Below, in pieces: positions 14,150-24,025 of a stretch of 64,000 nucleotides of DNA. Both the position numbers and the translations under genes were made by a program. Within the stretch, counting starts at the first letter, position 1, and the number at the start of each line of letters is the position of its first letter. Below the pieces are notes generated by a model. It was not told where the DNA came from, did not search any database, and saw only the letters and a list, made by a program, of their open reading frames with translations. This DNA comes from Solirubrobacter deserti (lineage in GTDB: Bacteria > Actinomycetota > Thermoleophilia > Solirubrobacterales > Solirubrobacteraceae), in the NCBI RefSeq assembly GCF_003344625.1, contig NZ_QPKJ02000002.1:62001-126000 (forward strand), given 5' to 3'.

Positions 14150-16665
14150 GACGACTCCTGTTGGTGCTGTTCGCCGCGCTGCTGTTCGCCGCGCCGGCGC
14201 AGGCCGCCAAGCCGCGCACGATCCTCACGACGGACGGTGAGGTCGACGACATCGACACGATGATCCGCTGGTTCCTGTACGCGAACGAGATGGAACCCGT
14301 CGGCCTCGTCTACTCCAGCTCGCAGTGGCACTGGAAGGGGGACGGCAAAGGCACGCTGTTCACCTCGCCGACCAACCCGCGCTACGGGACGCGCACTGAC
14401 CTGCGCTGGGTCAAGAGCCTGATCCCCGGGAACACGAACCCGGACGAGACCTGGATCCAGGAGCTGATCGACAAGTACGCGGAGAGCTACGACACGCTCA
14501 AGACCCACGCCCCCGGCTATCCCACCCCGGAGCACCTGAAGAGCCTGGTGCGGATCGGCAACATCGAGTTCGAGGGCGAGATGGCCAAGGACACGCCCGG
14601 CTCGGACCTGATCAAGCAGGTGCTGCTCGACGAGGACCCGTCGCCGGTCTACCTGCAGATCTGGGGCGGGACGAACACGGTCGCGCGGGCGCTGAAGTCG
14701 ATCGAGGACCAGTACAAGCACACGCCGGCGTGGGACGCGATCTACGAGAAGGTCTCACGCAAGGCCGTGATCTACACGGTGCTCGACCAGGACATCACCT
14801 ACAACGCCTACGTGCTGCCGAACTGGCCGAAGATCCGCGTGATCTACAACGCCGACCAGTTCTGGAGCTTCGCCTACCAGTGGCGCACGCGCGTGCCGGC
14901 CGAGCTGCGGCCGTACCTGCAGGGCCCGTGGATGCGCGAGAACATCCTCACCGGCCACGGGCCGTTGATGGCGCAGTACTACACGTGGGGCGACGGGCGG
15001 CAGATCCCGGGTGACCCCGAGCACAACCAGGGGCTCAACCCCAACCCGGCGCAGCTCAACGACTTCATCTCCGAAGGCGACACGCCGGCCTATCTGCACC
15101 TGATGGACACGGGCCTGCGCAACCTCGACCACCCGACCTGGGGCGGCTGGGGCGGGCGCTTCACCCAGAGCCCGACCAACCCGTACCGGGTCGAGGACCT
15201 GCCCAACACGCGCGACTACAACCCGTACGCCGCGGCCACGACGACCGCCGTGCTGCCCGCCGCGGCGGGGGCGACGACCGTGCACGTCGCCAGCACGAAC
15301 CCGATCGGTGCCGGCCTGCCGATCACGATCGGGACGCAGACGCGGACGGTGGCCACGGTTGGCACGGCGCAGGGAGCGAACACGACCCTGCTCACGGGCG
15401 CCGCGGCCGGGGCGACGAACATCAAGGTTCCGAGCGTCGCCGGGTTCGTCGTCGGCCAGAAGCTGCTGCTGAACACGGGCGCGGGCCAAGAGACGCCGAC
15501 GGTGACCGAGGTCGGCACCGCCGGGGTCGCGACGGCACTGGCCGGCGCGCACGTGGCGGGGGCGACCAACCTCAAGGTGGCGTCGGTGAACAACCTCGCC
15601 GCCGGTGACACGCTGACGGTCGACAGCGGCGGCAACGCCGAGACGGTCACGATCTCCGCCGTCGGCACGCCGGGCGCGACCGGCACCGGCGTGGACGTGA
15701 CGCCGGCGCTCGCGCTGGCGCACGCCAACAACGCTCCGGTGCGCGACCAGAGCAAGCCGGGTACGGGGATCACGTTCGCGCCCGCGCTGACCGCGGCGCA
15801 CCCGATGAACACCGGCGTGCGCGGCGCCGGCTCGGGCGTGACGCTGACCGAGCCGCTGAGCGAGGCGGTCCCGGCCGGCACGACCATCTCCAGCCACTGG
15901 AACACGACGTACCCGCAGACCCGCTGGGTCGACGTGATCCAGAACGACTGGGCCGCGCGCGCCGACTGGATGGTCAAGTCCTACGAGGACGCCAACCACC
16001 CGCCGACCGTGACCACGCCGCATCCCGACATGGTCTTCGCCCCCGGCCAGCGCGTCGGGCTGAACGGCGCGGCGGTCGACCCGGACGGCGACGCGGTGAC
16101 GTTCAAGTGGTGGCAGTACTACGAGGCCGACACCTACGCGGGCCGGATCGCGATGGACGGTGCCGACACGCGCAACGCGAGCTTCGTCGTCCCCGCCGAC
16201 GCGAAGCCCGGCGACACCATCCACGCGATCCTCGAGGTCAAGGACGCTGGGACCCCGGCGCTCACCCGCTACCAGCGGGTCGTGGTCACGGTCGGCACGA
16301 ACGTCCCGGGCACGGTCGGCGGGACGGTGCCGGCGACGCTCTCGCTCTCGCTGGGCGCGGCGCCGACGTTCGACCCGTTCCTGCCGGGCGTGCCGAAGGA
16401 ATACACGGCGACCACGAAGGCGACGATCATCAGCACCGCGGGCAATGCGGCGCTGAGCGTCTCTGAGCCCGGGCACATGACCAACGGCGCGTTCTCGCTC
16501 CCGCAGCCGCTGCGGGTCGAGCTCACGCCGTCCGGGTGGGACGGGCCCGTGTCCAACGGGACGTCCGACGTGGTGTTCAAGCAGGCCATCGGCGCGACGG
16601 ACGCGCTGCGCACCGGGACCTACTCGAAGACGCTGACGTTCACGCTGTCGACGACGGCCCCGTAA
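14146..16665 (+). CDS. Secreted DUF1593 (Sde182) paralogue with inserted repeats and C-terminal module
   Basis: The protein has 839 residues and starts at the ATG that overlaps the stop of its paralogue. The signal peptide is about residues 1-20. The catalytic-like domain opens with ILTTDGEVDDIDTMIRWFLYA and runs to about residue 360. An insert of roughly 220 residues (about 15230-15890) then separates it from the WMVKSYEDANHPP segment, which in the first paralogue follows directly. The insert holds three similar units of about 43 residues with the pattern AGAT-(T/N)-(I/L/V)-x-V. The Ig-like domain (DPDGDAVTFKWWQYYEADTY) and the shared C-terminal module ending TFTLSTTAP close the protein. It is a tandem duplicate of the previous gene that gained repeats. 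Confidence 0.85.
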
Positions 16666-16672
16666 CGGGGCT

Positions 16673-16711
16673 GCGGTCACGGCGCGGCTATCGTGGCCGC
16701 GCCGTGACCGC
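16673..16711 (+). terminator. 16-bp perfect hairpin after the sugar operon, overlapping the next start
   Basis: GCGGTCACGGCGCGGC (16673-16688) and GCCGCGCCGTGACCGC (16696-16711) pair perfectly around a 7-base loop. It starts 8 bases after the stop of the second DUF1593 gene and suits an intrinsic terminator, although no T-run follows. The loop holds a possible -10 box (TATCGT) and the right arm holds the GTG start of the ThrE-type gene, so it could also affect that gene. Confidence 0.55.
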
Positions 16712-17897
16712 CCCGCGCGAACTGCTGCTCGAGCTCGGCGTCGCCGCGCTCGCGGCCGGCCGGCCGGTGCACGAGGTCGAGGGCGAGGTGCGCCGCGTCG
16801 CGAACGCGCTCGGCTATCCGGAGACGCGCGTGGCCGCCACCCCGACCGGCATGTTCGTGAGCCTGGCCCCGGACGCCTCCGCGGGGTTCGCCGCGGTCGG
16901 CCCGCCGCTGCGCTTCGACCAGGCCGCCAAGGTGGAGCAGATCACGACCGCACTGCTCGGCAAGCGCGTCGAGCCCCAGGAAGCGCTGGACGCCGTCCAG
17001 GACATCAAGTACGAGTCGCCGCGCGTGTCCCGGCCGATCGTCGCGCTCGCGCACGTGCCGCAGGCGACGGGGGTCGCGCTCGTGCTCCAGCCGACCGTCG
17101 CGAGCGCGCTGACGGCGATGGTGGCCGCGTTCGTGGTCGCGGCGCTGGACCTGCTCGCCGACCGCTCGCAGCTGCTGCGCACGCTGCTGCCGGTCGTGGC
17201 CGCGTTCGGCGCGGGCTGCGTCGTGTTCCTGGCGGCCGAGCTCGACCTGCTGGAAGCGCCGCTGCGCACCGCGCTCGCGCCGGTCGCCGTGCTGCTGCCG
17301 GGCGCGCTGATCGTCACGGGCATGTCGGAGCTCGCGCAGGGCGCGATGGTCGCCGGCACGGCGCGGCTCACGTACGGCACGGTGCAGCTGCTGCTGATCA
17401 CGTTCGGCGTCTTCCTGGCCGCGCACGTCGTCGGCCTGCACCCGGACACGCTCACCAACGTGCGGCTCGACGACCTCGGGCCGGCCGCGATCCTCGTCGG
17501 CGTCGTCCTGGTCGGCGTCGGCGTCTATGTGCACCTGAGCGCGCCGCCCGGCGTGCTCCCGTGGATGCTGCTCGGCCTGCTCACGACCGCCGTGGTGCAG
17601 GCGCTCGGCCAGCACGTCGGCGGCGCGGCGCTGGGCGGCTTCGCCGGCGGCGTGACCGCGGCGCTGGTCGCCGCGCTCGTGCACCGGCTGCCGCACGGCC
17701 CGCCTTCGCTGAGCGTGTTCCTGCCGTCGTTCTGGCTGCTCGTGCCGGGCAGCCTCGGCGTCGTCACCGCCACGCAGGTCGCGACGGAGGGCGGCGAGGG
17801 GTTCGCCACCGCGACCGGCGCGGTGGCGGCCGGCCTGGCGATCGCGCTCGGCGTGCTCGTCGGCGCGGCGGCCGGGAACGCCAGGCTCAGGGCTTGA
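16704..17897 (+). CDS. Threonine/serine exporter family protein (ThrE type)
   Basis: The protein has 397 residues. An N-terminal soluble ThrE domain (about 1-125; LLLELGVAALAAGRPVHEVEGEVRRVANALGYPE, then PTGMFVSL) is followed by about ten membrane segments. The second membrane part (from about 255) corresponds to the ThrE_2 half, so both halves are fused in one chain, as in ThrE of Corynebacterium. It should export small amino acids in exchange for protons. The GTG at 16704 fits the start of the family. No ribosome site is visible; TATCGT lies 9 bases upstream, so the mRNA may be leaderless. Confidence 0.87.
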   Translation: MTAPRELLLELGVAALAAGRPVHEVEGEVRRVANALGYPETRVAATPTGMFVSLAPDASAGFAAVGPPLRFDQAAKVEQITTALLGKRVEPQEALDAVQDIKYESPRVSRPIVALAHVPQATGVALVLQPTVASALTAMVAAFVVAALDLLADRSQLLRTLLPVVAAFGAGCVVFLAAELDLLEAPLRTALAPVAVLLPGALIVTGMSELAQGAMVAGTARLTYGTVQLLLITFGVFLAAHVVGLHPDTLTNVRLDDLGPAAILVGVVLVGVGVYVHLSAPPGVLPWMLLGLLTTAVVQALGQHVGGAALGGFAGGVTAALVAALVHRLPHGPPSLSVFLPSFWLLVPGSLGVVTATQVATEGGEGFATATGAVAAGLAIALGVLVGAAAGNARLRA

Positions 17898-18480
17898 GCG
17901 CGGCGAGCGTCCCGCGCAGGACGCCGAAGCCGCGCTCGAGCTCCGGCAGCGCCAGGTCACCGTCCACGGCCGCGATCGGCTCGACCACGCCGAACAGCGC
18001 CACGGTGGCCGCGGCGAACATCTGCGGGCCGGCACTGTCGGGCGCCGTGCCGGTGTCGGCCGCCACCGCGGCGGCGATCAGCTCGTGGGCGCGGTCGAAG
18101 TGCTGCACGCGCATCGCGCGCAGGTCCGGATCGACCGCGATCGCGCGGCTACGCAGCCGGCGCATCTCCGGGTCCTCGACGTCCGGCGTCCCCGCGAGCT
18201 CGGCGATCCAGGCCTGCAGACGATCCACCACGTCGCCCTCGGACGCCTGAAGGTGGCGCTGGAGCGGGCCCAGCACGACGTCGAAGCCCTCGAAGAAGAT
18301 CGCCTCCTTGGAGGGGAAGCGGGTCGTCACGGTGCGGGTCGCGAGGTCGGCGCGCTCGGCGATGCGGGTGATCGTCGCGCGCTCGTAGCCCTCCTCGAGC
18401 ACCAGCTCGGTCGCGGCCCGCACGATCTCGCGCCGGGTCCGCAGCGTCTTGCGTGCACGACGGTCGAGCTCGACGTCCAT
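17887..18480 (-). CDS. TetR family transcriptional regulator
   Basis: The protein has 197 residues. The N-terminal TetR DNA-binding domain is clear: RREIVRAATELVLEEGYERATITRIAERADLATRTVTTRFPSKEAIFFEGF (residues about 17-67). The C-terminal ligand domain is not assignable. It is divergent from the MMPL transporter gene, 64 bases away, and the shared spacer carries dyads, so it probably represses that transporter until a toxic compound binds. TACCGT lies 7 bases before the ATG and there is no ribosome site, so it is probably leaderless. Its 3' end overlaps the ThrE-type gene by 11 bases. Confidence 0.9.
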   Translation of the reverse strand: MDVELDRRARKTLRTRREIVRAATELVLEEGYERATITRIAERADLATRTVTTRFPSKEAIFFEGFDVVLGPLQRHLQASEGDVVDRLQAWIAELAGTPDVEDPEMRRLRSRAIAVDPDLRAMRVQHFDRAHELIAAAVAADTGTAPDSAGPQMFAAATVALFGVVEPIAAVDGDLALPELERGFGVLRGTLAALKP

Positions 18481-18500
18481 GCGATCAACGGTAGCAACGA

Positions 18501-18536
18501 TGCCTTAGATGGCAATTATGCATCACGATGTATTCT
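18501..18536. promoter_or_regulatory. TetR operator candidates and promoter of the MMPL gene
   Basis: The divergent spacer holds TGCC-TTAGAT-GGCA (18501-18514) and the 16-base dyad ATGCATCACGATGTAT (18518-18533; 6 of 8 pairs match). The second overlaps TATTCT (18531-18536), the likely -10 box of the transporter gene, 8 bases before its ATG. A bound TetR dimer there would block the promoter. Confidence 0.5.
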
Positions 18537-18544
18537 CGTGGTCC

Positions 18545-20605
18545 ATGGCTCGACTTCTGCACCGCCTCGGCGCCTTCTCGGCGCGTCGCCGACGGCTCGT
18601 CCTCACCGGTTGGCTCCTCGGCCTGATCGTCCTCGCCGGCCTCGCGCTCGCGTTCCGCGGCTCGTTCTCGGACGAGTTCAAGGTTCCGGGCACCGAGTCC
18701 CAGGCGGCGGTCGAGCTGATCGAGCGCGCCGTCCCGCAGGCCAGAGCGGACGGCGCGACCGGCCGCGTGGTGTTTGCGTCCGACGAGGCGCTCGACCGGG
18801 AGGCGCTCGGCGCCGCGGTGCAACGGCTCGGCGGCGTGCCCGACATCGCGTCGGCGACGCCGCCGGTCGTCTCCCAGGACGGCCGGGTCGCGTACACCGA
18901 TCTGCAGTTCGCGGTGCCCGAGATGGAGGTGACCGCGGCGCAGACCGACGCGATCGCGCAGGCCGCGGAGGACGCGGCGCCCCAGGTCGAGTTCGGCGGC
19001 GCAGCCGCGCCCGCGCACAGCGAGCTGCCGATCGGCGAGGCGGTCGGCGTGCTGGTGGCGATGCTCGTGCTCGCGGTCACGTTCGGCTCGCTGCTGGCGG
19101 CCGGGCTGCCGCTGCTGACCGCGCTGATCGGCGTCGGCTTCGGGATGCTCGGCATCCAGCTCGCCAGCGGCCTGACCGACCTCACGTCGACGTCGATCAC
19201 GCTGGCCGCGATGCTCGGGCTCGCGGTCGGCATCGACTACGCGCTGTTGATCCTCTCGCGCCACCGGACGCAGGTCCGCGACGGCATGGGCATCCCGGAC
19301 TCGATCGCGCTCGCGGTCGGCACCGCGGGCAGCGCCGTCGTGTTCGCCGGCGCAACCGTGATGATCGCGCTCGTCGCGCTGCTGATGACCGGCACGCCGT
19401 TTCTCGCGCAGATGGGCATCGCGGCCGCCGCGACGATCGCCATCGCCGTGTTCGCCAGCATCACGCTCGTGCCGGCGCTGCTCGCGTTCGGCGGCGAGCG
19501 GCTCGTGCGCGGCAAGGTCTTCGGCGGCGCCAAGTCGGACACGCACACGCTGGGCGCGCGCTGGGTGGCGCTGGTCATGCGCCGCCCGCTGATCGCCGCC
19601 GGCGCGGTGATCGTCGCGCTCGGCGCGCTCGCCATCCCGGCGCTCGACGTCCGCCTCGGCCTGCCCAACGATGGCACCTCCGGCCCGGAGACGACCGAGC
19701 GTCAGGCCTACGACCTCGTCGCGAAGGGCTTCGGCGTCGGCGCGAACGGCCAGCTGACGATCGTCGCCCGCGGCGGCGACCCCGCGGCGACGGCGAAGAC
19801 GCTCGCGACCCTGCCGGACGTCGCCGCCGTCGCCCCGCCGCAGCCGGTCGGCGAGCTCGCGCTCATCTCCGTCACGCCGGCCAGCGGACCGTCGAGCGCG
19901 GCCACCGAGGCGCTGGTGGAGCGCATCCGTGACACGCGCTTCAGCGCCGAAGTGCTTGTGACGGGCCAGACCGCGACCAACATCGACGTCTCGCAGAAGA
20001 TGTCCGACAGCCTGATCCCGTACCTCGCGGTGGTCGTCGGTCTGGCCGTGATCCTGCTGATGATCGCGTTCCGCTCGATCCTCGTCCCGCTGACTGCGAT
20101 CGGCGGCTTCCTGCTCACCATCGCCGCGAGCTTCGGCGCCGTCGTGCTCGTCTTCCAGGAGGGCTTCGGCGCGGACCTGATCGGCGTCACGCAGACCGGC
20201 CCGCTGATCTCGCTGCTGCCGATCCTGATCATCGGCGTGATCTTCGGCCTCGCGATGGACTACCAGGTGTTCCTCGTGTCCCGAATGCACGAGGAGTACG
20301 CGCACGGCTCGACGGCGCGTGAGGCCGTGGCCGACGGGTTCCGGCACTCGGCGCGCGTCGTCACCGCCGCCGCGCTGATCATGATCAGCGTGTTCGCGGG
20401 CTTCGTCATCCCGGACGACCCGATCATCAAGTCGATCGGGTTCGCGTTCGCGGTCGGCATCGCGATCGACGCGTTCCTGATCCGCATGACGCTGATCCCG
20501 GCGCTGATGACGCTGCTGGGCGCCCGGGCCTGGTGGCTTCCGCGCCCGCTACAACGCGTGATCCCCAACCTCGACATCGAGGGCGCGGCGCTCGCCCGCA
20601 CCTAG
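18545..20605 (+). CDS. MMPL family (RND-type) transporter
   Basis: The protein has 686 residues. The ATG at 18545 is preferred: the upstream in-frame start at 18509 would put the operator inside the gene. It has twelve membrane helices in two similar halves. In each half, helix 1 (LVLTGWLLGLIVLAGLAL; RPLIAAGAVIVALGALAI) and an extracytoplasmic domain are followed by five helices. Conserved stretches are LAVGIDYALLILSRHR in half 1 and FGLAMDYQVFLVSRMHEEY in half 2, which carry the Asp-Tyr proton-relay pair of MMPL proteins. Such pumps move lipids or drugs. The divergent TetR gene suggests induced efflux. The 3' end overlaps convergent iolD by 57 bases. Confidence 0.92.
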   Translation: MARLLHRLGAFSARRRRLVLTGWLLGLIVLAGLALAFRGSFSDEFKVPGTESQAAVELIERAVPQARADGATGRVVFASDEALDREALGAAVQRLGGVPDIASATPPVVSQDGRVAYTDLQFAVPEMEVTAAQTDAIAQAAEDAAPQVEFGGAAAPAHSELPIGEAVGVLVAMLVLAVTFGSLLAAGLPLLTALIGVGFGMLGIQLASGLTDLTSTSITLAAMLGLAVGIDYALLILSRHRTQVRDGMGIPDSIALAVGTAGSAVVFAGATVMIALVALLMTGTPFLAQMGIAAAATIAIAVFASITLVPALLAFGGERLVRGKVFGGAKSDTHTLGARWVALVMRRPLIAAGAVIVALGALAIPALDVRLGLPNDGTSGPETTERQAYDLVAKGFGVGANGQLTIVARGGDPAATAKTLATLPDVAAVAPPQPVGELALISVTPASGPSSAATEALVERIRDTRFSAEVLVTGQTATNIDVSQKMSDSLIPYLAVVVGLAVILLMIAFRSILVPLTAIGGFLLTIAASFGAVVLVFQEGFGADLIGVTQTGPLISLLPILIIGVIFGLAMDYQVFLVSRMHEEYAHGSTAREAVADGFRHSARVVTAAALIMISVFAGFVIPDDPIIKSIGFAFAVGIAIDAFLIRMTLIPALMTLLGARAWWLPRPLQRVIPNLDIEGAALART

Positions 20606-22405
20606 GTAGGTCCGCTGGGTCGCCTTGTCGCGCTCGTACTGCGCCCGCGCGTCGCGGGTGGAGGCGAGCGCGGCGACCTCGGCCACGGGCACGTCCCACC
20701 ACGCCTCCGAGTCGGGCGCGCCGACCATCGGGTCGGTGTGGATCTGGACCACGGTGGTCGTCTCGCTCGCGGCCGCCTCGCGCAGTGCGGCCTCGAACTC
20801 GTCGATCGTGTGCGTGTCGATGGCACGGGCGCCGAGCGAGGCCGCGTTCGCGGCGAGGTCGATCGGCAGCTTGGCGTCCGTGCCGCGGAAGCGGTAGGCC
20901 GTGCCGAAGCGCTGGGAGCCGACGGACTCGCTGAGGGCGCCGATCGACTGGTAGCCGTGGTTCTGCACGAGCACGATCGTGAGCTTGATGCCCTCGGCCA
21001 CGGCGGTCGCGATCTCCGAGGCCATCATCAGATAGGAGCCGTCGCCGACCATGACGAACACCTCGCGGTCGGGCGCCGCGAGCTTGACGCCGAGCCCGCC
21101 GGCGATCTCGTAGCCCATCGTCGAGTAGCCGTACTCGACGTGGTAGCCCTTCGGGTCGCGCGTGCGCCACAGCTTGTGCAGGTCGCCGGGCATCGAGCCC
21201 GCCGCGCACACGACGACGTCCCGCGGGCCGCTGACCCGGTTGACGACGCCGATCACCTCGGCCTGCGAAGGTGAGTCGTGGCGCTCGGTGTACGCGCGCT
21301 CGACGACGGCGTCCCAGTCGTTGGCCGGCGTGTCGAACGTGACGTTCAGCGCCTCGTTGAGCGCCTCGAGCCCGAGCCGCGCGTCGGCGACGAGCGGCAT
21401 CCCCGCGTGCTTGAACGCGTCCACGGACGCGACGTTGAGGTTGATGAACGTGGCGTCGGCGGCGAACAGCGAGCGCGACGCGGTGGTGAAGTCGCTCCAG
21501 CGGGTGCCGACACCGAGGATCACGTCGGCGGCGCGCGCGGCGGCGTTGGCCGCCGTGGTGCCGGTGGCCCCGATCGCGCCCAGCGCCTGCGGATGGTCGT
21601 ACGGGAGCGAGCCCTTGCCGGCCTGCGTCTCACCGACGCCGATGCCGGTCGCCTCCGCGAGCTCGCGCAAGGCCTCCGTGGCCTCGGCGTAGATCGTGCC
21701 GCCGCCGCTGACGATCAAGGGGTGTTGCGCGCCGCGCAGGAGGGCGACCGCCTCCTCGAGCACGTCCGGCTCCGGCAGCGGGCGGCGGATCCGCCACACG
21801 CGCGGCTCGAACAGCTCGTCGGGGAAGTCGTACGCCTCCGCCTGCACGTCCTGCGGCAGCGCGAGCGTGACCGCGCCGGTCTCCGCGGGGTCGCTCAACA
21901 CGCGCATCGCCGCGAGCAACGCGGGCGCGAGCTGCTCGGGCCGCTCGATCCGGTCCCAGAACTTCGAGACCGGCCGGAGCGTGTCGTTGACGGTGTTCGC
22001 GAACGTGCGGTCGTCCTCGAGCTGCTGGAGCACGGTGCCGGGCGCGCGCGTCGCGAACACGTCGCCGGGGAGCAGCAGCACGGGCAGGCGGTTGATCGTC
22101 GCGAGCGCGGCGCCGGTGACCATGTTCGTCGCGCCCGGGCCGATGCTGCTCGTGCACGCGAGCGTCGAGAGCCGGTTCTTCTGGCGCGCGAACGCCGCGG
22201 CGGTGTGCACCATCGCCTGCTCGTTGCGGGCGTGGTAGAAGGGCATCGTGTCCTGGGCCTCGAGCAGCGCCTGGCCGACGCCCGCCACGTTGCCGTGGCC
22301 GAAGATGCCGAAGCAGCCCGCGATCAGCCGCTGCCGGACGCCGTCACGCTCACTGTGCTGGACGCTCAGGAAGCGGACGAGCGCCTGCGCCACCGTGAGT
22401 CTCAC
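20549..22405 (-). CDS. iolD: 3D-(3,5/4)-trihydroxycyclohexane-1,2-dione acylhydrolase
   Basis: This 618-residue thiamine diphosphate enzyme cleaves the ring of the diketone formed from inosose, the third step of myo-inositol breakdown. The start is the GTG at 22405, overlapping the iolB stop by 4 bases. Visible are FYHARNEQAMVHTAAAFARQ (activating Glu), TSSIGPGATNMVTGAA, a central NAD/FAD-like domain, the thiamine motif GDGSYLMMASEIATAV...NHGYQSI, and the IolD-typical GSQRFGTAYRFRG. It is the last gene of the inositol operon seen here and runs 57 bases into the convergent transporter gene. Confidence 0.93.
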   Translation of the reverse strand: MRLTVAQALVRFLSVQHSERDGVRQRLIAGCFGIFGHGNVAGVGQALLEAQDTMPFYHARNEQAMVHTAAAFARQKNRLSTLACTSSIGPGATNMVTGAALATINRLPVLLLPGDVFATRAPGTVLQQLEDDRTFANTVNDTLRPVSKFWDRIERPEQLAPALLAAMRVLSDPAETGAVTLALPQDVQAEAYDFPDELFEPRVWRIRRPLPEPDVLEEAVALLRGAQHPLIVSGGGTIYAEATEALRELAEATGIGVGETQAGKGSLPYDHPQALGAIGATGTTAANAAARAADVILGVGTRWSDFTTASRSLFAADATFINLNVASVDAFKHAGMPLVADARLGLEALNEALNVTFDTPANDWDAVVERAYTERHDSPSQAEVIGVVNRVSGPRDVVVCAAGSMPGDLHKLWRTRDPKGYHVEYGYSTMGYEIAGGLGVKLAAPDREVFVMVGDGSYLMMASEIATAVAEGIKLTIVLVQNHGYQSIGALSESVGSQRFGTAYRFRGTDAKLPIDLAANAASLGARAIDTHTIDEFEAALREAAASETTTVVQIHTDPMVGAPDSEAWWDVPVAEVAALASTRDARAQYERDKATQRTYLGAGERRALDVEVGDHAL

Positions 22406-23130
22406 TTGGTCCTCGCCTTCGTCATCGGAAGCCGCGGGTCCAGCTCCTGCTCGGCCCACGTGTCACGGATCCACGCGTGGTCGGGGTCGTCCACGAAGTT
22501 CCACTCGCGGACCGGGCCGGCCATCACGTTCAGGTAGTAGAGGTCGTAGCCGGGCGCGGCCATCGACGGGCCGTGGTAGCCGAGCGGCAGGTTGATGCGA
22601 TCGCCGCTGCGCACCTCGGCCAGCAGCTCCATCCCGTCGTACACGCGCTGATAGGCGAATCCGCCGCCGCTGACCTCGTAGTAGTAGATCTCCTCGAGGT
22701 CGTCGTGGCGGTGCGGGGGATAGGAGCTCCAGTTGCCGTTGGGCGTGAGCACCTCGACGGCGATCAGCGTGTCGCACTCGAAGGCCTCGACGGACGCGAA
22801 GTTGTTCACCTGGCGGGAGGCGTTGCCCGCGCCGCGCAGCTCGACGGGCACGTCCTCCGCGGGCCCGTAGCGCGCGGGCAGCCGGCGGGAGGCGGGCGCG
22901 GCGGGCAGCGCGAAGCGGCCTTCGCCGTCGATCACCACGTGCGACCCGATCGGCGCGTACACGAAGTCCGTGACCGCCGAGAACACGCTCTCGCGGCCTT
23001 CGAGCTCGAAGCGCTCGCCGTCGATCGTCACCGCGCACGAGCCCGCCAGCGGCAGCACGATCACCTCGTCGCCACCGGTGTTGAACGTGTCCGCGTCGGT
23101 GACGATCCGCAGCTTCGCGTACTCAAGCAT
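22402..23130 (-). CDS. iolB: 5-deoxy-glucuronate isomerase
   Basis: The protein has 242 residues. The bicupin fold carries the metal-binding segment PPHRHDDLEEIYYYEV and the C-terminal LPLGYHGPSMAAPGYDLYYLNVMAG, both typical of IolB. It isomerises 5-deoxy-glucuronate to 2-deoxy-5-keto-gluconate. It is about 25 residues shorter at the N-terminus than the usual 265-270: the family segment before (W)EY-x-L is missing, because the ATG at 23130 overlaps the end of iolC by 8 bases. No better upstream start exists without entering iolC. Confidence 0.92.
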   Translation of the reverse strand: MLEYAKLRIVTDADTFNTGGDEVIVLPLAGSCAVTIDGERFELEGRESVFSAVTDFVYAPIGSHVVIDGEGRFALPAAPASRRLPARYGPAEDVPVELRGAGNASRQVNNFASVEAFECDTLIAVEVLTPNGNWSSYPPHRHDDLEEIYYYEVSGGGFAYQRVYDGMELLAEVRSGDRINLPLGYHGPSMAAPGYDLYYLNVMAGPVREWNFVDDPDHAWIRDTWAEQELDPRLPMTKARTK

Positions 23131-24025
23131 TGACAGCCTCTCGCAGTTTGTCCTCGACCTCTTCGGCGGTGGGCATGGCGTCCGCGCACGCGAGCCGGCC
23201 CGCGACGATCGCGCCCGCCGCGTTGCAGAAGCGCATCATCCGCTCCAGCGGCCAGTCGGCGAGCAGGCCGTGGCAGAGGGCGCCGCCGAACGCGTCGCCG
23301 GCGCCGAGCCCGTTGACGACCTCGACCGGGGCCGGCGGCACCTCGACGGTCTCGTCGCCCCGCTGCGCGAACACGCCGCGCGGACCGCGCTTGACGATCC
23401 GCAGCGCCACGTCGGCCTCGCCCGCGGTCTCCCACTCGTCCTCGTTGCCGACGGCCACGTCCGCATGCCGGAGCGCCTCGCGCACCCAGCGGCGGCCCTC
23501 CGCGCGCGAGGGCCAAAACATCGGGCGCCAGTCGAGATCGAGCACGGTGATGCCCTGCGCCGCCTCCAGCGCGGCCAGCGTGGCGCTGCGCGACGGCTCC
23601 TGTGAGAGCCCCGTGACGGTGGCCCAGAACACGCGCGCCGCGCGGATCGCGTCCAAGTCGAGCTCCTCGGCCCGGATCTCGAGATCCGGCGCCTTGGGCT
23701 CGCGGTAGAAGTACAGCGGGAAGTGGTCGGGCGGGAAGATCTCGCAGAACGTCACCGGGGTGGGGAGGCCGTCCACGGGCGTGACCCAGCGGTCGTCCAC
23801 GTTGAAGCCTCCGAGCGCGTCGTGCAGGAACTCGCCGAACGGGTCGCGGCCCGTCCGCGTGATGGTCGCGACGTCGCGTCCGAACCGCGCCGCGGCGACG
23901 GCGACGTTCGTCGAGGAGCCGCCGAGGAACTTGCCGAACGACGTCACTTCGCGCAGCGACACGCCGACCTGGTGCGGGTAGACGTCCACGCCGATCCGGC
24001 CCATCGTGATCACGTCGAAGCCCAT
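23123..24025 (-). CDS. iolC: 5-dehydro-2-deoxygluconokinase (PfkB family)
   Basis: The protein has 300 residues. PfkB features are the N-terminal GGSSTNVAVAAARFGRDVATITRTG and the ATP/catalytic motif NGLGAGDAFGGALCHGLL with the catalytic Asp. The IolC-like opening DVITMGRIGVDVYPHQVG and the segment FPPDHFPLYFYREPKAPD separate it from ribokinase. It phosphorylates 2-deoxy-5-keto-gluconate. It overlaps the SDR gene by 16 bases upstream and iolB by 8 downstream. Confidence 0.92.
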   Translation of the reverse strand: MGFDVITMGRIGVDVYPHQVGVSLREVTSFGKFLGGSSTNVAVAAARFGRDVATITRTGRDPFGEFLHDALGGFNVDDRWVTPVDGLPTPVTFCEIFPPDHFPLYFYREPKAPDLEIRAEELDLDAIRAARVFWATVTGLSQEPSRSATLAALEAAQGITVLDLDWRPMFWPSRAEGRRWVREALRHADVAVGNEDEWETAGEADVALRIVKRGPRGVFAQRGDETVEVPPAPVEVVNGLGAGDAFGGALCHGLLADWPLERMMRFCNAAGAIVAGRLACADAMPTAEEVEDKLREAVNA

